NCBI GenBank assembly: GCA_903854995.1
Contig: CAINXS010000087.1
Location: forward strand, 1-44,802
Direction of reading: 5' to 3'
Length of the DNA: 44,802 bases
Source of the DNA: Candidatus Moraniibacteriota bacterium
GTDB lineage: Bacteria > Patescibacteriota > Minisyncoccia > Moranbacterales > UBA1568
The notes beneath the pieces were generated by a model that had not been told where the DNA came from, searched no databases, and saw nothing but the letters and a program-made list of their open reading frames with translations. Below, piece after piece: positions 6,813 to 16,900 of this stretch (its first letter is position 1; the number at the start of each line of letters is the position of its first letter). The translations under genes were made by a program, and so were the position numbers.

Positions 6813-6841
6813 TTGTCAATTTCGAAGAAGCGTGATACGAT
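6813..6841 (+). promoter_or_regulatory. Candidate promoter for rpmE operon
   Basis: TTGTCA - 17 bp - TACGAT. Confidence 0.5.
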
Positions 6842-6906
6842 GCCCCTCGTTCGAAGGAAAGACGTTTTCCGTAACTTTTTGAGGGCGCATCGAGCGCGAG
6901 AGACGT

Positions 6907-7197
6907 ATGAAACAAGGAATTCACCCGACCTACCACGAAGACGCCGTCATCACGTGCGCCTGCGGCGAGAAGTATGCGACCGGATCGACCGTCAAGTCGA
7001 TCGACATCGAAATCTGCGCCAAGTGTCATCCGTTCTACACCGGCAAGCAGAAGTACGTGGACACCACCGGCCGCGTGGAACGTTTCAAGCAGCTTTCCGA
7101 GCGCGCAAAGGAGAAGCAGGCCGTCGCCGGGACCGGAAAGAAGGTGCGTGTGAAAAAGTCCGTCGAAACCGAGGAGCCCGCGAAGCAGGCGGCGTAG
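6907..7197 (+). CDS. rpmE: Ribosomal protein bL31
   Basis: [60 protein letters not shown]. Confidence 0.96.
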   Translation: MKQGIHPTYHEDAVITCACGEKYATGSTVKSIDIEICAKCHPFYTGKQKYVDTTGRVERFKQLSERAKEKQAVAGTGKKVRVKKSVETEEPAKQAA

Positions 7198-7268
7198 TTT
7201 CCGGATCGAAAGGGCGCATCCTTCGGGAAGCGCCTTTTCGTTTCCCTTTCTTTCCCGGTTCATATATC

Positions 7269-8396
7269 ATGCAGTTGCCGGACGAACGATCATATCCGTA
7301 TATGGATGAACTCATACGAAACATAGAGGAACAGGAGGCCCAGGTCGACGCCGAGCTCTCCGACCCGGAGACGGCCAAAAAACCGTCCCGTCTTGCCGAA
7401 CTCGGAAAACGGAAATCGGAACTTGCAGGCATCATGGACCGGGCAAGGGAGTTCGCCGCGGTCGAATCCTCGATGCGGGACAATGCCGAGATACTGAAGG
7501 AGACCGATGATGAGGAACTCCGCTCGCTCGCCATCGAGGAAAACATCTCGCTGTCGGTCCGTCGGGATTCACTCGAAAAGGAACTGAAAAAGCTCCTGCT
7601 GCCACGCGATCCGAACGATGACAAGGACGTTATCGTCGAGATCAGGGCCGGCGCCGGCGGAGACGAATCGAGCCTGTTCGCCGGAAGCCTGTTTCGGATG
7701 TATTCACGATACGCCGAGGCGCTCGGTTGGACGCTCGTCGTCATCCACTCGAACCAGACCGAGGTCGGAGGCTTCAAGGAAATCGTCTTCGAGGTGAACC
7801 GCGGACGGTCCCTGTCGCCCGTCTATCAGAAAATGAAGTACGAATCGGGCGTTCATCGCGTCCAACGCGTCCCCGAAACGGAAAAGGCTGGACGCATCCA
7901 CACGTCGACCGCGACCGTCGCCGTCCTGGCCGCCGCCGAGGAAGTCGACGTCGAGATCGTCCCGAGCGACCTGCGCATCGACACGTTCTGTTCGTCGGGT
8001 CCCGGCGGTCAATCCGTGAACACCACCTACAGCGCCGTCCGGATCACGCACATGCCGTCCGGCCTCGTCGTATCGTGCCAGGACGAGAAATCGCAGATCA
8101 AGAACAAGGAGCGGGCAATGAAAGTGCTCCGATCCAGGCTGCTCCAGCTCCGTGAGGACCAGCGGGCGAAGGAGCTCGGCGATGCAAGACGCTCGCAGAT
8201 CGGCACCGGCGATCGAAGCGAGAAAATCCGCACCTACAACGTTCCCCAAGACCGCGTTACCGATCACCGCGTGAAAATCTCCTGGAGCGGGGTCGAGCGC
8301 ATTCTCGACGGCGGCATCGCCGATATCGCCTCCGCGCTCGAAGAAGAGGATATCCGCCGTAAACTCGAGGAAGAATCGGAAAGGGCGTCCGTATGA
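7269..8396 (+). CDS. prfA: Peptide chain release factor 1
   Basis: [27 protein letters not shown]...[25 protein letters not shown]...[26 protein letters not shown] (GGQ motif). Internal ATG at 7269 is the likely start. Confidence 0.95.
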   Translation: MQLPDERSYPYMDELIRNIEEQEAQVDAELSDPETAKKPSRLAELGKRKSELAGIMDRAREFAAVESSMRDNAEILKETDDEELRSLAIEENISLSVRRDSLEKELKKLLLPRDPNDDKDVIVEIRAGAGGDESSLFAGSLFRMYSRYAEALGWTLVVIHSNQTEVGGFKEIVFEVNRGRSLSPVYQKMKYESGVHRVQRVPETEKAGRIHTSTATVAVLAAAEEVDVEIVPSDLRIDTFCSSGPGGQSVNTTYSAVRITHMPSGLVVSCQDEKSQIKNKERAMKVLRSRLLQLREDQRAKELGDARRSQIGTGDRSEKIRTYNVPQDRVTDHRVKISWSGVERILDGGIADIASALEEEDIRRKLEEESERASV

Positions 8397-9292
8397 CAAC
8401 GCTTCGCACGCTGGCACGCGAATATTCCGACTCGGTCATCGCGTCCGACTTCAGCGTCCTGGCCGCATACGCTCTCGGAAGAACGAAGGAGTTCGTTTTT
8501 CGGGAACCGGACTACATCCCGACGGAAGCGGAGTCGGAAAAACTCAAAGACGCGCTCCTTCGCAGGGCGGATAAGGAACCGGTCGCATATATCGTCGGCG
8601 AGAAGGAATTCTTCGGTCTCCCCTTTTCGGTTACGAAAGACACACTCATCCCCCGACCCGAAACGGAATTCCTCGTCGAGGATACGATACGGTCGCTCCG
8701 GCACGAAAACGGCAAGGTGTTCGTAGCCGATATCGGAACGGGAAGCGGAAACATCATCGTTTCCGTGGCGCACGCGCTCAAAACCGACGATCCCGACGCC
8801 GTACGTTTCTCATTTTTCGCGACCGATATCTCGAGCGGAGCGCTCGACGTCGCGAAGCGAAACGCGTCACGACACGGCGTGATCGATCGTGTCACGTTTT
8901 TTCAGGGAGACCTGCTCGAGCCCATTCCGAAAACGGAATACGACGGCATGGAACACGTTTTGATCCTCGCCAATCTCCCGTATCTTTCACACGAACTGTA
9001 TGACGGCGCAATGGACGATGTCCGTCTGCACGAACCGGAATCCGCACTCGTCGCGAACGATGACGGACTTGCATATTATATCCGTCTCTTCAAGGATATC
9101 TCGGAGAGAGAAAAAGAGGGTCTGATGAGCGTGCCGATCACTGGGTTGTTCGAGATAAGTCCCGAACAGGAATCGAAGATCGCGACGGAACTTCTTCGAT
9201 TCATTCCCGGCGCACGATACCGGTTCATCAACGATCTGTCCGGCCGTGCCCGTATCCTTCGTTTCGATATTGCGGAGCCGAAACGCGCTTGA
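8393..9292 (+). CDS. prmC: Release factor glutamine methyltransferase (PrmC/HemK)
   Basis: [33 protein letters not shown]...[19 protein letters not shown]...ILANLPYLS; overlaps prfA stop (ATGA). Confidence 0.92.
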   Translation: MTTLRTLAREYSDSVIASDFSVLAAYALGRTKEFVFREPDYIPTEAESEKLKDALLRRADKEPVAYIVGEKEFFGLPFSVTKDTLIPRPETEFLVEDTIRSLRHENGKVFVADIGTGSGNIIVSVAHALKTDDPDAVRFSFFATDISSGALDVAKRNASRHGVIDRVTFFQGDLLEPIPKTEYDGMEHVLILANLPYLSHELYDGAMDDVRLHEPESALVANDDGLAYYIRLFKDISEREKEGLMSVPITGLFEISPEQESKIATELLRFIPGARYRFINDLSGRARILRFDIAEPKRA

Positions 9293-9304
9293 ACCGGAAT
9301 CAAC

Positions 9305-9340
9305 AAGCAGAAAACCCGCCGATCGGCGGGTTTTCTGCTT
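9305..9340. terminator. Perfect 36-bp palindromic bidirectional terminator
   Basis: AAGCAGAAAACCCGCCGATCGGCGGGTTTTCTGCTT between convergent genes. Confidence 0.88.
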
Positions 9341-9365
9341 GAAGAACCAAAAAAATCTGTGAGGA

Positions 9366-9485
9366 CTACTTCTTCTTGGAGACCTTCTTGGTGGCCTTCT
9401 TGGCGACCTTCTTCACTGCCTTCTTCGCGACCTTCTTGACGGCCTTCTTGACGGCCTTCTTCGCGACCTTTTTCTTTGCTGCCAT
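9366..9485 (-). CDS. Histone H1-like Lys/Ala-rich mini-protein (39 aa)
   Basis: MAAKKKVAKKAVKKAVKKVAKKAVKKVAKKATKKVSKKK; AGGAGGTG RBS. Not in the ORF track. Confidence 0.85.
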   Translation of the reverse strand: MAAKKKVAKKAVKKAVKKVAKKAVKKVAKKATKKVSKKK

Positions 9486-10150
9486 AGTGTGTTCACCTCC
9501 TTTCGAATTCCGCCGAAGCGGATTTTGTTTTGCACGATGGAGCGAATGAATCGTTGCACCGTTCCCTCCGTGCGTTTTTTATTTCGCGAGGAATATTTTT
9601 CCTTCGCGTTTTCATTATATGTTTTTTTGGAAAAAAATCAAAGCGAAATAAATTCCTGTCAAGCGTTATCATCGCGAACGATACGTCACGAAATTATTTT
9701 TATAACCGACGACGACGTGAAAAAAATATTTTCGCATTCGGTTCTCCCGCCTCCGCGTGCGTAGATGTATGTTCGGAACAAATCTCGCATTCGACGTTCC
9801 CGTATCCGACATGAAGAACCGAATACGATTTTCTCGGAAACCATGAAGCGCACCGGCACCGGAGATGACTGACCGAAAGTAAGGAAAGGTGTTTCGCATC
9901 CGAGGACCGACTTTCGACACTTGTCCCGTCGGGACGATTTCGGTGAAATACGCATTTACGACGGTAAAATCCCCATATAATGGTAAATAACGGCCATTTT
10001 GTAAAGTTGACGACCTCCCCCGTCGAACGTACCATAGGAACGCAGGGGGTCGATCCGCCACGGCGCAAGCCGACGGCGGAATCGAGGACCGAACTTCAAC
10101 GCAAGCGGTTCCTTTCCACAATCAGTAAACTAGAAAGGAAGGTGAATCAC

Positions 10151-10753
10151 ATGGAAGAAGACAAAGATATGAGTTACGAGGAGGGTACGGCGCAGAAGGT
10201 GCGGGTATGGGTTCAGGAGAATCTTCGCATCATCACGAGCGTCTTCATTGTCGCGGTGATCGCGTTCGGGATCTATTCGTATTCCGGTCGAGGCGCCACG
10301 TCCGATGATGCGGGTCTGAAAAAGATAGCGTCATCCGAAACCACGAAGGAAGGTACGGGTGCCGTAACGTCCGAGGAAGCGGAAAAGACCTCGACGTCAA
10401 CCGACGAGACGAAACAGGCCGAAGCCGCACCGGCCGAGACCAGCAAAGAAACAGAGACGTCATTCATCGAGGTCGCGAATCGCGGAGAAGGACTTACGCA
10501 TCTCGCCAGACGCGCCGCGACGGATTATCTCGACAAGAACGCGGACTCGTCGCTGACGGCCGAACATCGGATCTATATCGAGGATTATCTGCGGAAAAAG
10601 GTGGCCCATCAGGGAGGCGTGAAGACCGGCACCAACGTGGAATTTTCGAAGAGTCTCGTGAAAGAGGCTATCGACGCATCGAAGAATCTCAACGAGCGAC
10701 AGCTTGAGAACCTGAAGAAGTATTCCGCCCGCGTTTCCGAGTTCCGGAAATAG
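10151..10753 (+). CDS. Single-pass membrane protein with a C-terminal LARRA/IYIE-type domain
   Basis: TM IITSVFIVAVIAFGIYSYS; C-term GEGLTHLARRAATDYLDKNADSSLTAEHRIYIEDYLRKKV...EFSKSLVKEAIDASKNLNERQLENLKKYSARVSEFRK. RBS GAAAGGAAGGTG. Confidence 0.8.
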   Translation: MEEDKDMSYEEGTAQKVRVWVQENLRIITSVFIVAVIAFGIYSYSGRGATSDDAGLKKIASSETTKEGTGAVTSEEAEKTSTSTDETKQAEAAPAETSKETETSFIEVANRGEGLTHLARRAATDYLDKNADSSLTAEHRIYIEDYLRKKVAHQGGVKTGTNVEFSKSLVKEAIDASKNLNERQLENLKKYSARVSEFRK

Positions 10754-10796
10754 GTCGGCGGATACCGAAACTGGATTCCAGAAGTTCTTTTTTTCC

Positions 10797-10827
10797 GAAG
10801 AAAGCCCCGCAAAGCGGGGCTTTCTTC
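10797..10827. terminator. Bidirectional terminator
   Basis: GAAGAAAGCCCCGCaaaGCGGGGCTTTCTTC. Confidence 0.88.
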
Positions 10828-10860
10828 ATGTCTTACGGGACCGGCCCTACCTACCACAAG

Positions 10861-13404
10861 TCATTCCCCGAAACCGCGGGCGACACGCATGAACTGATTC
10901 ACGCGTTCAAGGATTTCCCGGTTCACGATTCCCGCGTCACGACCGTACCGGAGTCGCGAGAGTTCCTTGAGGGCCTCCGCCACTTCGCGATCACCCGGGG
11001 CGGACGGAAGCGTTTTCATATTGAACGGCTTCGTCTGTTCGCCGTTGATGAGCAACCTGGCGAATCCCTGCCGGTTATCGACATTCATGAGATCGTTCGC
11101 GGAAAAAACCGGGGCGAATTGCTTCTCGAGAAACTCGGCGTCTTCCGGACCGACCCTGAGCGCGACCATCGACCCCACGTTTCCGAACACGGCCTTGGAG
11201 ATCTCTTCCTGCAGCTGGCCGATGAACTGATGCACGATGATGAGATCCAACCGGTACTTCCGCGCTTCCGAAAGGATCTGCGCGATGGAATTCGTCGTCA
11301 CGTTCTGGAACTCGTCCATGTAGAGATAGAAGTCTTTTCGCTCGCTTTCGGAGGTATCCACGCGCGACAGCGCCGCCATCAGGAGTTTCCCGACGATCAC
11401 CATGCCAAGAAGCCTCGCGTTGATCTCGCCGATCTTTCCTTTCGAGAGGTTGACGAGCAGGATCTTCCCCTCGTCCATGATTCCGCGGAAATCTATGCCG
11501 GACACCTGCTGAGAGATGATGGGCCGCATGATATCGTTGGAAATGAAGGCCGTGAGTTTCGAGGTGATATACGGCACCATGTTCGCGAGCGCCGCGTCCC
11601 CTCCGGCCTTTTCCGCCTCCTTCGTCCAAAAATCCCTCACGATGGGGTTCGCGCAGTGTGACAGCTTCATGCGGCGGAATTCCTCGTCGGCCAATACGCG
11701 GGAAATCTCCATCAGGGTCGATCCGCTCTCCGGATGCTCCATGATAAGCAGCATCGCGTTACGCATGTACTGTTCGAACATCGGGCCGCCGGTCGACTTG
11801 AGGTCGTACAACTGGTCGAAGATACCTATCATCTCGTTTATGACGAACGTCTTCTGTTCCGGATGCTTCGGATCGTATTCGAGCATGTTGAGTCCGATCG
11901 GACGGCCGATATCGGACGGATCGAACACGATTACGTCGTCCGCACGCTCGCGCGGAATGCTCGCAAGGATATTTTCTATCGCGTCTCCATGAGGATCGAT
12001 GAAACAGAAACCGTGTCCCGCACGCGCGTCCCACTTCGCGAGCCCTTCGATGAAATGGGACTTTCCCGTGCCCGTCTGACCGACGACGTACAGATGGCGA
12101 CGGCGATCGTCATCGGTAAGCCGGATATCCGTCCGGATGCCGCGATAGTCGTTATACCCGAGCGGAAGCCCCTCCTTCGGGATATTGATCGGAGGCGCCG
12201 CCGCCCCCGCCTTGAGCCATTTGATCTTCGGCGTCTCCGTGACCGAAATCGGGAAATGAAAGATGGTGGCGACCTCTTCCGCGGACAGGAGCATCGCATG
12301 CTCCGCGTCGAAGTTCCGAAAAATGTAATCGAAGGCGGCGCGCCTGCTCTTTTTTCTCTTTTTCACCCGGAGCGAATTCACGCCGGTATACTCGAACTGC
12401 GTGCACGCGTTCTCCATATGTGAGAGGATCTCCTCGGCGCGCGATTCGGTCTTTGCGGAAGCCAGCAGGCGGATGTTCACCCGGAATGCCGGGAGGCCGG
12501 CCTTGTTCTCGATCGCCTTCACCAGCTCCTGTTCCTCCGGCGTCAGCGAGACGGTCTTGTCCTCCTGACTCGGTTTGTTCGGATCGGACGGCGAGGAGAG
12601 ACCCGAAGTCGTCGAAGAGGCCGTCTCCTTCACGACCGCCTTGGCAACGCTCTTGATGAACGCCGAATGGGATGAAAGCGGGCTCTCTATGGCTGCCTTC
12701 AGCTGCTTTCCCTGCTGCATACGTTGCGCGATCTCCTTTCCCTGCTTTCGCCATTCGTTCCCCGTGACCGGCGCGAGCACGAGCTGGATCACCGCCCCCT
12801 CATCCTCCGTATCCATCTTGCTCATCGCTGTCGCGATCTCGTCGAGAGAATCAGTTCCCATCATCTTGTACGTCCGAAGCGGCAACGCGAACGTCGTCTT
12901 GAGGTCGAGGATCGATACGGCCGTCGAGCTCCCCGGCGTGAATATCGTGTAATCGGACGCCTTCTCTATGACCGCATCCGGGAAAAAGCTGTGTATCTGC
13001 TTCTCGATCCCGTCACGGAACCGCTTCGGCATGGAAACATAGAAGAGAATCTCCTCGCTCCCCGCGGGGTTCGATATCTCCAAGACGATGGTCGGCGCCT
13101 CGTAGAAAAAATGTCGTATCGGATTCACGGAGCGCCTGAACGTCGCCATCGCCTCGAGAAGCTTCTCCATGACGAGCACCTCCTCCTTCCACGCGTCCGC
13201 CTGCTTCTGTTCCCCGGGACGATCGGATTTCTTCGTGACGCGGACCAATTCGACATCCATGGAGATGGACTGGTTCACCTGCGCGCGGAACCGAAAAAAG
13301 CTTCGCGATACGAGCAGCCCGCCGGATATCAGCGCAAACAATCCCGACACGAGTGAAATCGGCAAAAAAACGACATCAGGATTGAGAATGAATGCGGTGC
13401 CCAT
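10861..13404 (-). CDS. TraG/VirD4/DUF87-type conjugation-like ATPase (847 aa)
   Basis: LYVVGQTGTGKSHFIEGLAKWDARAGHGFCFIDPHGDAIENIL (Walker A), FYLYMDEFQNVTTNSIAQILSEARKYRLDLIIVHQFIGQL (Walker B); N-terminal TM. Confidence 0.88.
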   Translation of the reverse strand: MGTAFILNPDVVFLPISLVSGLFALISGGLLVSRSFFRFRAQVNQSISMDVELVRVTKKSDRPGEQKQADAWKEEVLVMEKLLEAMATFRRSVNPIRHFFYEAPTIVLEISNPAGSEEILFYVSMPKRFRDGIEKQIHSFFPDAVIEKASDYTIFTPGSSTAVSILDLKTTFALPLRTYKMMGTDSLDEIATAMSKMDTEDEGAVIQLVLAPVTGNEWRKQGKEIAQRMQQGKQLKAAIESPLSSHSAFIKSVAKAVVKETASSTTSGLSSPSDPNKPSQEDKTVSLTPEEQELVKAIENKAGLPAFRVNIRLLASAKTESRAEEILSHMENACTQFEYTGVNSLRVKKRKKSRRAAFDYIFRNFDAEHAMLLSAEEVATIFHFPISVTETPKIKWLKAGAAAPPINIPKEGLPLGYNDYRGIRTDIRLTDDDRRRHLYVVGQTGTGKSHFIEGLAKWDARAGHGFCFIDPHGDAIENILASIPRERADDVIVFDPSDIGRPIGLNMLEYDPKHPEQKTFVINEMIGIFDQLYDLKSTGGPMFEQYMRNAMLLIMEHPESGSTLMEISRVLADEEFRRMKLSHCANPIVRDFWTKEAEKAGGDAALANMVPYITSKLTAFISNDIMRPIISQQVSGIDFRGIMDEGKILLVNLSKGKIGEINARLLGMVIVGKLLMAALSRVDTSESERKDFYLYMDEFQNVTTNSIAQILSEARKYRLDLIIVHQFIGQLQEEISKAVFGNVGSMVALRVGPEDAEFLEKQFAPVFSANDLMNVDNRQGFARLLINGEQTKPFNMKTLPSAPGDREVAEALKELSRLRYGRDAGIVNREILERVNQFMRVARGFGE

Positions 13405-13443
13405 AATGTTTGTTTTCCGTCTGTTTCAATATCGCCTCTATCC

Positions 13444-13872
13444 CTACTCGTCCCCGAGCACCCCTTTCGCCTTGAGCGCATCGTAGAAGCGCCCAGCGAG
13501 CTCGTCGTGCATCCGGTCAAGGACGTAATAGTCGTTCAGATGCTGCGCGACCTTTACCGCATAGACCGGACCTTTCGTCTCGACAAGTGATAGGAGCATC
13601 GTGACACGCGTCTCTTCGTCCGTTTCATTGTACACCGATTTCGCATCAAGTTCGACCTGTCCGTCATCGGATACGGTCAGATCCGGCGCGGCCGTCTTCG
13701 GGATCTTCGAAAGAATCTCGGTGAACTTTTCGCTCGCACGCTCCTTCGATACCTCGATGACATGCTCGGACACCTGCTCGATCGTCGGCTGATCCACGGT
13801 CATCGGTCCGATTTCTCGGCCGTCGTTTTCCTGAAACGCCTTCCCCTCCGGAATATTCGTATCCTGCGGCAT
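13444..13872 (-). CDS. Hypothetical acidic protein (142 aa)
   Basis: MPQDTNIPEGKAFQENDGREIGPMTVDQPTIEQVSEHVIEVSKERASEKF...; sits between the ATPase and the giant ORF, same strand. Confidence 0.7.
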   Translation of the reverse strand: MPQDTNIPEGKAFQENDGREIGPMTVDQPTIEQVSEHVIEVSKERASEKFTEILSKIPKTAAPDLTVSDDGQVELDAKSVYNETDEETRVTMLLSLVETKGPVYAVKVAQHLNDYYVLDRMHDELAGRFYDALKAKGVLGDE

Positions 13873-13900
13873 ATGATTATCCTTGATTACCGATTATTTG

Positions 13901-16900
13901 TTACGAGTCCTTATTCCGCCACGTTTCAAGCGCCCTATCGGCGAAACCATCCAGATCACGGTCGGACACCGATGCGATCAGCATCGACGGATCCATCCCC
14001 CGTTCAGCCAGCCTGACGGAAACACGTTCGATATATACCCGGAACGTTTCCGTCTTTCCAATCCCGACTTCCGGCTGTATCCCGGCCCGCCGTGCCGCAA
14101 TCAGGAATTTTCCGAGACGCCGCACCCCTTCCGCGTCGAATCCGTCCATGGAAGCCATCCGTTCTGGATCCGCGACGGCAAGAAGACAATCGCCGAAGAC
14201 ATCCTTCGAAGTCATTTTTCCGATTTTCAGAAAGAGTTTCTCATTCACCCCGCCAGAAGATATTGAAAACAGCTCCCTGACCGTACCGGCCGCGGCTTTT
14301 CGGAACGGCTCGACATGATTCGGATCCGCAAGAAAACCCCTCGCTTCCTCCGAGCGCATCATATCCCTGAACGAACCGACGGGAATCTTCGTTTCCGCCG
14401 CCGAATCAGAGATCTTTTCCGTCGGAATACCGACCCTGGAAGTATCGGCGACCCCTACCGGGGCGGCCTTCGAAGACGGAACGTTCTCGTCGACAACCGG
14501 AACCGACGGCCCTTTCGGCGATCGACGCGTCACTTCCTCTGCCATGGAAGCCGACGGCCCTTTCGGAATATCCGCGTCTGAAGAGACCCTTACAGGCACC
14601 TCATTCGTAGGAGAATCTACGTGGACCGGATTCGTTCCCGTGCGGAACTCGTTCACGTTTTCGGCATATCGGTGCAGATTCTCCAATTCGGCGGCGTTCA
14701 GTTTCTTCGCTTTCCCGATCGCTTCATCCAGTATTTCTCTCGAGAATTCCATCTTCGAACCGACCCGAATCAACTTCGGGCTGCCGACCTTTTTTTCAAG
14801 ATAACTTTCTATATATATCTTCTGTTCCGGGGTAAGCCCCTTGCTTCCGGAATATCCGGAAAGCGCTCGACGGGCAAGGGTAGTCACGCTGTCGCCGGTT
14901 TCCGCCTTCACTTCGAACGAGCCGCTAGCGGTCTCTACGATCTTCGCGCCTTTTCCGTCCGCCTGATCGGCTACCACGGACTTCACGGCCTCCTGTCCCG
15001 GAACCGTCACCTCCCCTTTCGGGCCAGACGATTCCGCAGACGAAAGACTTTCTTTCGCCATTTCTCCGGCGTCTTTACCACCTCCCCCGTCTTCGCCATG
15101 AATCAAGTCCTTCAATGATCCGGCACCTGAAGGCTTCACGCGTCCGGACGCGGAGCGCTCCGCGATATCCCTTACGGGCCCGCGGACCGCAGTGGCATCC
15201 GCCACGGCGTGTCCCGCTCCGGGAACGTTCGCCTTGTCTCCGCTGACTCCGATACGATGATAGTCATCGACACTCCCGAAGACTTTTTTCATCCACGCCT
15301 TTCCCATCTCGATCGCTTCCCCAAGCCCGGGCTCGGCAGATCCATCCAGGAAGCTTCTTAATGCCGAACCGCCGATAACGAAACCGCTGGAAATCGACAC
15401 GCCTAAAACGGCTTTTCTTGCGACCTGCGCCGCCCGCTCACGATCTATCCGCCGCTCCCGGACGTCAAGATATCCGGTAAGCCTTTCAGCGAGTCTGTCA
15501 TAATCGGTTTCGAAGTTGGGTTCCCGACCCGGACCCGCAACTTCCGCCGAAGAGGCCGATTCTTGAACGTCTGGGGATCCGCCCATCGGCCCGCTTTGTT
15601 TCAGATACGTCGCTATAACGCCCTCCGCGATCGATACTTCCTTTATGAATTCATATTTTGCCGCAAGATTCGTAGCGGCAATCCCGCCGATAATCTCACC
15701 GTTCTCATCACGACCTTCGGAGCTGAAATCGATCAGTCCTTCTTCCGCCTTCCGCTTCGTGTAGCCGATACGTGCCTGCAGACGCTTCAATTCTTCTACC
15801 GGCACGACTCCGGAAGTCACACCATCCAACGCCAACATCTCGACTTTCTGCGTCAAGGAACGGAGTTTCCCTGAAAGGATTTCGGCGCTGACCACGTTTC
15901 GCGCTCCCTTTTTCCCGTCCCGCTCACCCCGAAGGGCGCTCTGGTCCATTTTTTTCAGGTCTTCCTTTTCACGCTTAGCGGAACGGAATCCGCTCAATGC
16001 GGCCGTCGCGGCCCATAAGGCTCCGGTCGCCGCCGTAACCGGGGCGCTCGCGACCGCACCGGACACGAGCGCTCCGGTCAGAAGCGATCTGCGCGCGAAA
16101 CCGAGCGCGAACGAGAGTCCGTTTTCGACGGTAGCCGTCCGTTTCACGGCCTCGAGTATGACGGAGCGGTTTCGCATCGACCCCAGATATTGTTCCACGT
16201 CCGGGTTTGTCTGCAGGAACCTCGACATCGCGACCTTCCCCTCGGCATCGAGAAGCAGGGTCATATGTTCCGGATCGCCGGAACCCGCAAGCTCGTTCCG
16301 AACCTCGGCGAGCGCCTCGTCATATGCCTTCTTCGCCTGCCGGTACTCGGCATGTTGTTTTTTTGAAACCGATGTCAGCGCCCATTCGCCGGGGATACGG
16401 GCGAACCGGTTCGCGACTTCGTTGAATCTTCCGATACTCCCCTCCGCTTCCGGTGAAAGCCCTTCGAGCGCCGTTTGAAGGAACTGCACTTCCAAGACAC
16501 CATCACGATCGACGACCTGCAGATTCTGCTCCTTCACCCCTTCGACCAGCCGTCTGAGAACGGCTCCATGCACATCCATCCCGCCCGTCATGACGTGTTC
16601 GGCACTTGTTTTTTCGGATTTCGCCTCTCGGTAGTTCCTGCTCGCGTAATTCCACAACCCTCCGAAAAGACCCTCTCCGACTTTCCCGATTTTCCCACCG
16701 CCCAATGTCTCGCTCACACGAGCCTTCGTCGCGGCTTCCTGTTCACGGACGACCGATTCCGACTCTTCACCGATCCGTCCGACGGCTATCTGTCGCAGAT
16801 TCTCAAAAACGAACAGCTGTTGTTCCGCTTTGAGATCGGCAAATCCCTCGAGCAACAGCAGATCGGATTTGTTTATCTTGAATTGTTCGTAAAACCGACG

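Noticed and set aside
8393-9292. Possible UGA recoding (as in some CPR lineages)
   Set aside because: Several clear genes (e.g. prfA, the Trp-linked GIY-YIG gene, the trxB-like gene) end at UGA in the expected places; standard bacterial code fits.
10828-12423. Plus-strand ORFs (277 and 229 aa)
   Set aside because: Antisense to the TraG-like ATPase with intact Walker motifs.
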